Source: Adiantum capillus-veneris
Lineage: Eukaryota > Streptophyta > Polypodiopsida > Polypodiales > Pteridaceae
Direction: 5' to 3'
Length of the DNA stretch: 64,000 bases
NCBI GenBank assembly: GCA_014529385.2
Contig: CM043954.1
Location: 100,015,747 to 100,079,746, forward strand
Made by a program: the position numbers and the translations under genes. The notes under the pieces were generated by a model that did no database searches, was not told the DNA's origin, and saw nothing but the letters and a program-made list of their open reading frames with translations. Positions 55,691 to 64,000 of the stretch are shown in pieces. Every line of letters starts with the position of its first letter. The first letter of the stretch is position 1.

Positions 55691-55700
55691 TATAAATAGG
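55691..55700 (+). promoter_or_regulatory. TATA box upstream of the hairpin array and kinase-like pseudogene
   Basis: TATAAATAGG in a GC-rich context, followed by a pyrimidine-rich segment typical of a plant transcription start. It could serve the kinase-like gene or be the core promoter of an LTR. Confidence 0.5.
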
Positions 55701-55910
55701 ACTCCTAGGGGCCCCATTTTCTTCACAATTTTCACCTCTAACTTACCCAAGTATCCAACCAAAGAGTCCTCACAAGGAACACAAAAAGTTATGGTATAAA
55801 TGTTAGCTTAATTTCAGAAGCTCTTTTACTACTTTGAATTTTAATTGATATACTTTTTTTTAATAATTATTTTTTTAGTTTTAAAAGTATGTTGATCTTG
55901 CTTTTCACAC

Positions 55911-56703
55911 CGGCATCGGTCCTAATATTGGAACGGAAGTGTCGTTATGAAACGCTAGACCAGTAAGCACTATTTTACAACATGTCGATTGTTTCGGCAT
56001 TGATTCTATTTTGGATCGTAAGTGTCGTTGATGAACATGGTTGGTTACATTCAATTTATAGGTAGTTCTATTAACCTTGTTATCGGCATCAATTCTGTTA
56101 TTGGATTGTGTGTGTCATTGTACAAGCTAATAGACTGCTTTCTATGTTTTATGAGTGATACGTGCTGATAGGCTAGTTCAGTGTTTATTTCGGCATCAAT
56201 CCTACTATGGGACTATAGGCATCGTTAGATTCATCGAATGATGTTCTTCCTTTTAGGTTAGTTTGGTGTTTCTTCGGCATCAGTTCTACCGTTGGGCTGG
56301 AGGTGTCGTTAGATTCATTGAATGATCCCCTGCTTTTTAGGCTTAGTTCGGTGTTGCTATCGGCATCAAACCTACTATTAGGTTGGAGGTGTTGTTAGTT
56401 GCATTGAATGATGACCTTGCTTTTAGGCTAGTTTGGTGTTTTTTTTGGTGTCAACTCGACCATTGGCCTTGAGGTGTCGTTAGTTTCGTCAAATGATGCC
56501 CTGCTTTTTAAGCTTAGCTCGGTGTTGCTATCTGCATCAACCCTACTATTGGGTTGGAGGTGTCATTAGTTGCATTGAATGATGCCCTGTCTTGTTGGGT
56601 TAGTTCAATGGTGGTCTTAGCATCAACTTTAATACTGGGTTGGAGGTGTCATCACTCTCATTAAGTGATTGCCTACTCTTTAAGCTAGTGTTGTTGTCAG
56701 TTT
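55911..56703 (+). repeat. Tandem array (nine copies, ~86 bases) with a hairpin in each unit
   Basis: Units begin (CGGCATC or variant) at 55911, 55995, 56084, 56191, 56275, 56361, 56446, 56532 and 56618, spacing 84-89 with one of 107. A partial tenth starts near 56694. Most units can pair an outer arm CGGCA with TGTCG and an inner arm with a 6-7-base loop between. Inner arms include CAACCC/GGGTTG, CAATTC/GGATTG, CAGTTC/GGGCTG and TGATTC/GGATCG, so both sides change together. Units 4, 6 and 7 pair less well. The array lies between a TATA box and the first ATG of the kinase-like pseudogene. Confidence 0.85.
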
Positions 56704-56787
56704 CAATGCATGAAGAATATATTTGTTATAAAATTTAAAGTTATGTTGTCTTTAAAAATCATAAAATATGTGTTGATTGTAGCATAC

Positions 56788-57063
56788 ATGGATCCTGTGG
56801 AAATGAGGGAGTTCAAAAACAAGATCATAACTCTATTGGTCACGTACGTGTATATGTGCCCTGACCAAACGGAGGAGATCACCTCTTTATTGGAGAGTGA
56901 GACGCACATAGATCGTTTCTTTGATACCATAATTAAAGTAGTTCAGGCACACTTCTTAGCTGTAGATGTAAAGGCTATTTGTAGGCTAATAAATAGTATT
57001 GTGGGAAATATGACACAATGCTTAAGAGACTTGGGTGTTGATGCAGATCTAGCCAAGCTACAT
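56788..57063 (+). pseudogene. N-terminal ORF of the kinase-like locus, unrecognised helical protein
   Basis: ATG at 56788, preceded by a possible 3' splice site (gattgtag, ending 56782). It codes about 93 residues with MDPVEMREFKNKIITLLV, SLLESETHIDRFFDTIIK and VDVKAICRLINSIVGNMTQ, and ends at a TGA around 57069. It is helix-rich with no known domain. A frame change at about 57066 continues in another frame towards the kinase part (SKLKRVHNIDAQDV). Confidence 0.5.
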
Positions 57064-57269
57064 CATTGACTAATATATGGCGTGTAGAGAGGTCAAAATT
57101 GAAAAGAGTGCACAATATTGATGCTCAAGATGTCCATAGCCACAAAGCTAGATCCATATTTTATTCAGTAGCGTCCTCTCAAGATGTAGTAGTAGGAAGA
57201 TCAGATACAGAAGCTAGGACGGAGCATTTATTACGCACCCGTTTTATGTCTCAATGTGCCATTGGTACC

Positions 57270-58096
57270 TCACACCCGAAGCTATCAAATGTGGTCAAAA
57301 TCTTGGGAAAGGATGCTACGGAGTTGTGTCAGAGTAGACAATCGATGGAGTCACTTGGTTGCCACCAGAAGTGCAGTATGTGATCAAAGACTTCAAAGGA
57401 GATGCAACAGAGAGCCGCCAATATTTTTCTCTAGAGGCGAGCGTGCAATTGTTCAACAAGGCATCCTTAGATGCATAGCACAAACACACCAAGATCCATG
57501 GTCCCTGGTTTTTCCTCGCTTCAACGGAATGGATCTAGGTGACATGTTAGAGTGTGTTCCACCACCCAAAGGAAAAGTTTCTAACATACTGGCAGCTCAA
57601 AAACAAGATCCTAGATGCTCAATTGGGCACCTTCTTTTATGGATGCGCTGGTGAAGACCATAGCACATCCACACAACAAAGGAATTATACACTGTGACTT
57701 GCACCCATGGAACATCATGACTGACTTCACTAAGGAGGGTGTGCCGCATGTGGGTGTCATTGATTGGGGGTTGGCACTGCGAGTGGGCATTGAGAAGCAA
57801 GAAACCAATATCAAAGACCCCATAGAGCATGCCCTATGTCCTTGGAGGGCCCCCAAGATTTGCAACCCAAAAGCTGCTTGTCCGTATTCAAAAGCTATGC
57901 AATAGATTTCTACATTGAGCAACTATGTGATTGGTGCAAATATTTTTTAGAGCATTACAATGTGCCATGGAAAAAGCAAAAGCAAACTGATTGCAACATG
58001 ATTTCCTTCATAATGCGGAAAAACTACTTACAACAACCACCTAGGCAGAGAAAGACAATATTGGAGAATATGAGTGAGCATTTAGATAACGGTTAG
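57270..58096 (+). pseudogene. Protein-kinase-like pseudogene
   Basis: Kinase subdomains appear in order but in three frames. The glycine loop is VKILGKGCYGVV (57302-57328). VQYVIKDF has the ATP-anchoring Lys position, and FSLEASVQLF the helix-C Glu. A hinge-like VFPRFNGMDLGDML lies at about 57505-57550. The catalytic loop is HCDLHPWN (57690-57713), in place of the usual HRDLKxxN, and the metal-binding motif reads DWG (57762-57770) in place of DFG. The frame ends at 57905; a shifted frame continues IDFYIEQLCDWCKYFLEHY to 58096. The HCDLHPWN form resembles aminoglycoside-kinase-like or other atypical kinases. It is inactive as it stands through frameshifts and two stops (near 57330 and 57477). 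Confidence 0.65.
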
Positions 58097-58195
58097 AGCT
58101 CAACTCGGCGGTGTGTTTACGTCTGCTTAGTGAGATGATGCCTAGATTATCTGACATATGTAAATGGAGCTTTTTGTATATTCATGGACCATTGA

Positions 58196-58600
58196 GTTAA
58201 ATTGTACCTTTTTATAATGATGGAGTCATGGTGCAAAGTGATTAATACACAATGTGGTGTGTCATGATATTTTCTATTGAATTTTGGAATCTGTATTCAA
58301 AAGTAAAGTCTTTTTATAATGATGGAGCAAAGCGATTAATACAAAGCCTATGATAATGTGGTGTATTTTGATATTTTTTATTGCAATCTGAACATCTATT
58401 CACAAGTAAATTCTTCTTATAATAATGGCATCATGGTGCAAAGCGATCAATGCAAATGTGTTGTGTTGTTATATATTTTATTGAAATCTGGACACTATAT
58501 TCGCAAGTGAAGTATTTTTGGAATGATGGGCTCATGGTACAAAAGTGATCAATACAGAATTTGGTGTGTTGTGATAACTTAAACCAAGGTGTACCACTGG
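58196..58600 (+). repeat. Four-copy tandem repeat (~101 bases), intron-like
   Basis: The landmark 'tttttataatgatgg' or variant recurs at about 58209, 58311, 58411 and 58514. Units share 'gtgcaaagcgat', 'aatgtggtgtgt' and 'ttgaaatctg'-type words. It lies between two coding-like stretches of the kinase-like locus, with a possible acceptor gtgatag at 58667-58673. Confidence 0.8.
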
Positions 58601-58675
58601 ATTTTCAATTGTATTTGTGATGGAAAGTTAAGTTCTATCGCACATTGAGATAGCGTAAATGTGTTTGTGATAGGT

Positions 58676-59394
58676 ATGGATGAGCATGAGAAATCTAAAA
58701 AAGCATACGATTACTTGTGTGCACTTGCAGATGCAACTGGCCCAAATGACCAAGCGAGAGTTGCCACAAGGACCAGTGAGTGGGTGCCGGCAAATGGCAA
58801 GCAATGGATAGACATCAACAAAGACGTCACCACAGAGATGGTCAAGGAAGCATGGCCAAATGTGTCTGACTTCTCTATCTGCAAGGGAAGATGGAAGCTG
58901 GTGGATACATGTGTTGTGTAAGACATACGCACGCATGCCAAAGCTATATACCTTGCATGCACAGGAAGTACACTAAAACACACAGATTGTCCCTTGTGGG
59001 TTGCAAAGATGCTAGACGTCCAATTTGTTCAAAATGAGCCAGTGGACTTCAGAAGCAGAGCCACCAATAAGAGCATAGTGGATATTCAAAGTGAGACAGT
59101 CACAATATCATGAGAGGAGCTAAGATATGCATTGGCTCTCTCTGCTATACAAACACATGATGCTGTGGAGGAATTGCAAACACAACTTCATACCTCCACA
59201 CAGACGACGAGGGAAGGGGACTTAAACAATAACAAAGAGTTACAAAGAAATATCAAGATGCTCAGGCATCGTTAGCATGAAAACAACAAGGAAAACAAGT
59301 GCCTATATAGCCTTGCACGAGTCACACCGTCAGAAGGAAGAACTATTGCACTGCCAAAATCATCTGTGACAAGCACCTGTAGAGATTTGTGAAA
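58676..59394 (+). pseudogene. Decayed ORF downstream of the kinase-like pseudogene
   Basis: One frame from ATG 58676 runs 239 codons with only three stops (TAA 58919, TGA near 59113, TAG near 59274). It reads MDEHEKSKKAYDYLCALADA, QARVATRTSEWVPANGKQW, DVTTEMVKEAWPNVSDFSIC, then CPLWVAKMLDVQFVQNEP. A coiled-coil-like stretch (EELRYALALSAIQTHDAVEE, NNNKELQRNIKML) follows. No family is recognised. The spacing of stops suggests a formerly coding exon, perhaps of the same gene as the kinase part. Confidence 0.45.
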
Positions 59395-59909
59395 CCAAGG
59401 AGAAACCAAGGACCTCATGACATAGCTCATCTTGTGGAGATGTCCGTAGAGTATCCATAGGCAAAAAACAGATGAGAAATGAGAGAGTTATGGCCACTCG
59501 AAACAGGAGGTGTACTCCCTCTTGCTAAAAAATGAGGTCTCTAGAATGTCTGCAGGTGTTGCAACTATTAAAATGGGGCTCTCTTATCCTTTTTGATTAA
59601 ATCCCTCTCTTGTCTCTCCTTAGCTGACATGGCCTCTTGGGGGTTTCATTTTAATTGGCCACTTTGAGCCTTTTTTGGTAAAGGCCTGGAGTCAAATCGA
59701 TGCTGTTGTGCACATGGGAAGCAGTGGCACTTGTCCAAGGGACCAAAAAGGGGAAAAGGCGCTTGGGCAAGGAGTGTAGCAGCTGGAAAAGGATCCCCCC
59801 TCTCCCAAGGGCCAATGAGCCCATCAAGCCAAGCCCTTCACCAAGTTAAACACCTAATGGGAGTTCCCCCTTTGCCCTATATACCCCCCATTCTTCCCTT
59901 ATCTCTTAT
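59395..59909. other. Unassigned sequence
   Basis: No supported gene. A TATA-like ccctatatacc lies near 59876, just before the dispersed repeat. It reads as a TATA core on either strand. Confidence 0.4.
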
Positions 59910-60320
59910 CATGTGGGATAATTCCCATGCCACATGGCAGTTCCTCTCCAATCCTCCTAACTCCCAATTAATTTATAGCTTTTCCGCAAGTATGAGAAAT
60001 TCTTGGACAACCTTCCCAAAAGCATAACTTGTCGTTCCGGTCACCAAATGACACACCGTAAAGCACGGCTTGAAGCCCATCACCTCAGCTACTTCTAGAG
60101 ATTTAAAATCTCATCATTTCTAATTCAAATCATTAAGTTGGCCTAGTTGTGTTTGTTGCATGCATATACAATCACTTTCTAAGTCGAGACCACACACTTC
60201 GGATGCACATAACTCATGATGCACAAGTCCGATTACAAGCTATAAAGCACGACTAAAAGTGCTTATTGAAAACCATGTTTTGGAGACTCAAACAACCCAA
60301 AACATCAGCACCCAAGTCCG
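59910..60320 (+). repeat. Dispersed repeat, copy 2 (see 3496-3916)
   Basis: Collinear with copy 1 from catgtgggataatt through the ggagactcaaacaac region. It lies 150 bases before the 3' end of a minus-strand gypsy. On that strand a purine tract (ctagggggggttgg, complement of 60466-60480) precedes it, so this could be part of that element's 3' LTR. Confidence 0.7.
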
Positions 60321-60493
60321 GTAAAAGAAAACCTTTGTACATGGATTTTTACATGGCCACTTCCAAGACTTGTAGGACTATGTACACATATATACATGAG
60401 GCTAGTTAGCAAGCTTTTTGGCACAATCTATCGGCTTTATGCTCAGGCAAAAAATGCTTGACATAGCTTGCCAACCCCCCCTAGCCTGCTTGA

Positions 60494-61735
60494 TTATTCA
60501 TGACAAGCACACGTTTCTAGGGTGAACAATTGATGTAGCTCATTCCCAGAAACCTCATTCAGATTCTTAGATATCATCACACTGGCTTCCTCTATTGATA
60601 GCATCTCATCTGTCACAATTGTCATCAAACGTGCTAGATATTTCCTTAATTTGTAACCATTAACAAGGTATTTGTGTTGTGCACCACCCAAATCTGCCAA
60701 TTGATATGTGCCATTCTCAAACTTGTTTACAACAGTAAAAGGACCTTCCTACTTGATTTGAAATTTTTTCTGAAAGGTACTGTCCAACTTACTATTGTCT
60801 CCTAACACAAGATCACCCTTTTCAATTTCCTTATCTTTCACACAATCATTGGCCTTTATCTAAGATTTCTTGGACACTTCTTCATGGTAGCTCAAAGCCA
60901 AAGCTCTGTCCAATTGCAAACATTGTAAATTCAATAACCTTTTCTGCCAAATTTCTCTTTGCTCTTCATCTCCCAATGACAACAATTTGAGTGTAGGAAT
61001 TTCCACTTCAATTGGCAATAATGCTTCTTTTCCATAGACCAAGTGGTAAGGAGAAAACCCTCTGCTCGCTTTGATAGCAGTTCTGTAGGCCCATAATGCA
61101 CAAAGCAACTCTAAATCCCAAGTTTTCCCATGTGTCTGGGTCATCTTTGTCAAGATTTAAATCAAACAACTCTCCTCTAAATCCCGGTCCTTTATAAAAA
61201 AGTAGTTCTAGCGGCACACCAAATTTCCCATTTCCTTACTAGTAATCTGTTTGACAGCTTTGGATTCTGCCCAACGTGACAAATAGTCCACTGCTATCAA
61301 GATGTAAGCATTTCTTTTACTAGTCATGGGTAAGGGTCCACTAGCATCAAGACCCCATTTTTCAAACACATCAAAAGCTAGAATTGTCTTTTGTAATTCA
61401 GGCTTCAAAATTCTATTGCCCATTTTATGGCAAGGCAAACAAGACTTGCACCAATGGTTAGCATCCCATTGAATACTTGGCCACAGGTAGCCTTCTTGCA
61501 AAATTTCATGCAGCATGATCTTCATGGAAAAATGGCCTCCACAAGATCCTTCATGATTTTCTTCCAAAATCTTGTAGATTTCCTCTTTCCAGGGCACATG
61601 ATGCAAAACCAAATCACTTTCTTTCATGTAAAGCACATCATCAAGCATTTTGTACTTTCTAGCTTTTCTTATAAAAGCATACTTTTTGGAGGATGGCAGA
61701 CCTTCATGTAAAACACCTATCAACAAAAAATCCAT
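60494..61735 (-). pseudogene. Integrase of the minus-strand Tat-like gypsy
   Basis: 61735-61208 is open: an N-terminal extension, VLHHVPWKEEIYKILEENHE, the zinc-binding HEILQEGYLWPSI, HWCKSCLPCHKMGNR, and the core WGLDASGPLPMTSKRNAYIL, AVDYLSRWAESKAVKQIT. After a frame change it continues near 61170-60860 (GFSPYHLVYGKEALLPIEVE, LQLDRALALSYHEEVSK). It ends with FEN-containing sequence and HKYLVNGYKLRKYLARLM (to about 60494). The second catalytic Asp region around 61200 is disrupted (LLFYKGPGFRGEL). Confidence 0.8.
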
Positions 61736-61739
61736 CTCC

Positions 61740-62900
61740 TTTCATTTTGAGACCTTTCAATATACTGTAAACTCCATGCTTCAAACTTTTTGAGTCACGA
61801 TTTCACCTTAAAGCATAAAATTTTCAGTTTAGGATTCTTATTCTTCCATACTTTCAATACTTGCTTCACGACCAACAAGCCTTCTCCTTTGATCTATAAG
61901 CGTCTAATTACCAACTGTAAATAGATGGCAAACCGCCTTCAAGAGCCATGTACTCGCTTCATTGTTACTTTTTGCATCAAGTTTCATCCCTTGTTTTTTT
62001 ACAAGTTTTCCTTGTGCATCATAAATGACAATGCCTCCTGAGGCAACATCATGACTTCTTTGATAAGAGCCATCAAAATATAACAGTGAAGCATTAGATA
62101 ATGCAAGAGTCTTGACTTTCTTCTTTCACACCACCTCTTTCTTAACCAAAACAGGAGTGTCTTTATAAGTGAGTAAATCTGCCAAGGTAGCCCGAGTACT
62201 CTCTTCTACCAAAAATGTGAACTGAAACTCTTGAAGTTCAATAACCCATTTCATCACTGTTTTTGATATATTTGAATTATTGAGCATCTGAGGAAGCAAT
62301 GACTAGTGAGAAAGTGACCGACTTTTGCAACAAGTAATGTCTGAATCGTTTGCAAGCATAGACCATACTGGCCATCACCAACTCAATTTTAGAGTAATCT
62401 CTTTCATGAGGAGTCTTCACTATGCTAGCATAATGACATGCTTCATATACTGAGATTCCTTCCCCCTTTGCAACAACATGGCCCCAATGGCATCATCTCT
62501 CACTGATGGGTTACCATAAAACTCTTTTTTCCTAGTCAAGAGCTTGCATAATGGGTAGTGTACTCAAAACTTCTTTGATTCTATCAAAAACATCTTCACA
62601 ATCACGTGTCCACTCCAAGGGATCATTCTTAACCGTTTGATGTAATGGATACAATAATTGTGATGCCAAAGGTATGAATCAAGACATATATTTAACCTTC
62701 TAAATGAAAGTGTCCAACTGTCTGGTATCCTTTGGAGATGACAACAATAACAAAGCTTCCACTTTCTCTCGATCTGCTTATTTCCCATTTTCTAAAATTA
62801 CATGTTCAAGAAGCTGCACCCTTGGCTGCACCACATGGAATTTCTTAGGGTTCAAATGACCTTCGCATTCATCATACCTTGCAAAAGTCATCTCAAGGTT
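61740..62900 (-). pseudogene. RNase H and second RNase H-like domain of the minus-strand Tat-like gypsy
   Basis: The second domain is readable without stops at about 62110-61920: LLYFDGSYQRSHDVASGG, IVIYDAQGKLVKKQG, SNNEAS. Asp in FDGS and Glu in NNEAS are typical RNase H metal ligands. The first RNase H (62160-62600) and the RT thumb (62900-62600) are fragmented, with stops near every 20-40 codons. Confidence 0.7.
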
Positions 62901-62941
62901 TTGAACATGCTCCTTCCTTGAATTGTACACACAAAAGTCAT

Positions 62942-63640
62942 CTATGAATCCTTTGAAAATTTTCCAAGGAACGGGGTAAGGACCCAATCCACTTTTCTTT
63001 CAAAAGATTCAGGTCCATTTTCTAGCCCAAAAGGAAGGTAGCAAAAGTAGAAGCAACCCCATGGAGTGATAAAAGTAGTCTTTTTCCAGTCTTCAGGAGA
63101 AAGTATAAGTTGAAAATATCTCAAATAACCATCACAGGCACTATATCTTTCAAAGCCAACCACTGCATCTATCAATGAAATGTAAAGGATAAGGATCTTT
63201 CTTGGTCACTGCATTTAATGTCTTATAATCAACACAAACTCTCCAACACCCATCTACGGAGTGACCACTACATGGCTCACCCATTCAACATTATCAACTG
63301 GCACAATGAAACCTGCATCCAAAAGCTTATCCACTTCTTCCTTTAAAGAATTCATTTGATCTTTACCCATCCTTCTTAATTTTTGTGTTATTAGCTTTGC
63401 CCCTTCAACTAGTTCAATCTTCACAGGATCTCCAACGAAACCCCTTATTTCTTGATATGAAGTGATGAAAAGATTTGGAAACCTATCCAACATTTTTAAG
63501 TACTTCTTTCTTTGTCCTCGTGTGAAATCAATAGTCAACATATTTTGAATCAAATACTTCTTCTTAGGCAGTTCATGTTTAGGCTGCATCAACTCCTCAA
63601 GTTGCTCTAAACGGATTGAAGCATTTATATTCCTTGACAC
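62942..63640 (-). pseudogene. Reverse transcriptase of the minus-strand Tat-like gypsy
   Basis: 63640-63254 is open: RGQRKKYLKMLDRFPNLFIT, QKLRRMGKDQMNSLKEEVDK, LLDAGFIVPVDNVEWVSHVV. After stops it resumes 63175-62942 with ACDGYLRYFQLILSPEDWKK, FITPWGCFYFCYLPFGLENG, and DDFCVYNS just after. The catalytic DD is visible as DDFCVYN near 62945, in another frame. Confidence 0.8.
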
Positions 63641-64000
63641 TTACAATATTTCACCCACTTCTTTCTTCTCCTCGTCCAACACCAATAATGACACTTCACC
63701 CTCATCATTGAACTAGAAGCAGTGCTACTTTTTGAATCTTCAGAATTGTCTTCATTGGTAGCTTTAGAATCATCATTCTCACTCACATCTTCTAGTGCCA
63801 AAGGCTGCTTGGTAGTCATATCAAACACCCTCTTTTCACCCTTTTGGCCATACACAAAGATTGTGCCCTTGCCCAATCTTGTACAACACCCACATCTCTC
63901 AACCAAGGTCGTAATAAAATGAGAGGAAAAGCTCGCAAGCCAACTGGCATAACATGAAAGTTTATTATAACCTTCACGTTAAAGACTTCAACTTCCAAAT

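Larger units (their letters stand above)
60480..64000 (-). mobile_element. Decayed Tat-like gypsy, minus strand, cut by the window end
   Basis: Domains run on the minus strand from the window edge: protease C-terminus (about 63990-63880, ending in a LLRPWL motif), acidic linker (63850-63640), RT (63640-62900), RNase H remnants (62800-62160), a second RNase H-like domain (62110-61920) and integrase (61735-60500). The dual RNase H places it with the 10.6-14.0 kb element. It carries stops and frameshifts throughout. Confidence 0.85.

Overview
This window looks like intergenic and intronic DNA from a land plant with a large, retrotransposon-rich nuclear genome. The coding signal is mostly plant-type Ty1/copia and Ty3/gypsy polyproteins, CACTA transposase and a tRNA-derived SINE. 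The sequence is AT-rich, with many microsatellites and homopolymers. One apparently intact two-exon host gene encodes an ER-bound mpaB/latex-clearing-protein-like oxygenase (DUF2236). That gene, together with the gypsy families seen, makes a fern or other non-seed plant my best guess, but this is inference and nothing here proves the species.

Layout. 1-1178: tandem array of a 277-base unit. 1250-1705: CACTA (TNP2) transposase remnant. 2390-3180: unidentified decayed ORFs. 3496-3916: dispersed repeat (second copy at 59910-60320). 3978-5045: gypsy RT/RNase H fragment, fused in frame to a 5'-truncated copia polyprotein (4548-8762) with its LTR at 8847-9063. 9500-15300: decayed Tat-like gypsy with dual RNase H. 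15592-24890: plus-strand chromovirus with LTRs about 99% identical but a wrecked interior; its gag carries a 1339-base TTAA-flanked DNA transposon. 26623-35587: a different gypsy element with 1.75-kb LTRs, each LTR carrying two tandem paralogous ORFs of about 70 codons, and a triplicated PPT/LTR-start unit at its 3' end. 35588-40432 and 49344-50290: older, repeat-rich sequence, possibly a decayed minus-strand gene with a long intron. 40433-49343: complete minus-strand chromovirus with a perfect 5-base target duplication, related to the plus-strand one. 50853-51096: MITE-like element. 51235-51392: compound microsatellites. 52083-52450: SINE plus an inverted partial copy. 52634-53797: mpaB-like gene. 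54130-54540: copia remnant. 55691-59394: TATA box, a nine-copy tandem array whose units fold into a covarying hairpin, a kinase-like pseudogene, a second minisatellite and a further decayed ORF. 60480-64000: minus-strand Tat-like gypsy, cut by the window end.

The elements show nested history. The 26.6-35.6 kb gypsy sits inside an older GC-richer repeat, and the minus-strand chromovirus sits inside a tandem-repeat-rich, intron-like region. The two chromovirus copies help read each other: the minus copy supplies the empty site for the DNA transposon in the plus copy. The most novel signals are the LTR-encoded paired small ORFs, the hairpin-forming array beside the kinase-like gene, and the in-frame gypsy/copia fusion.
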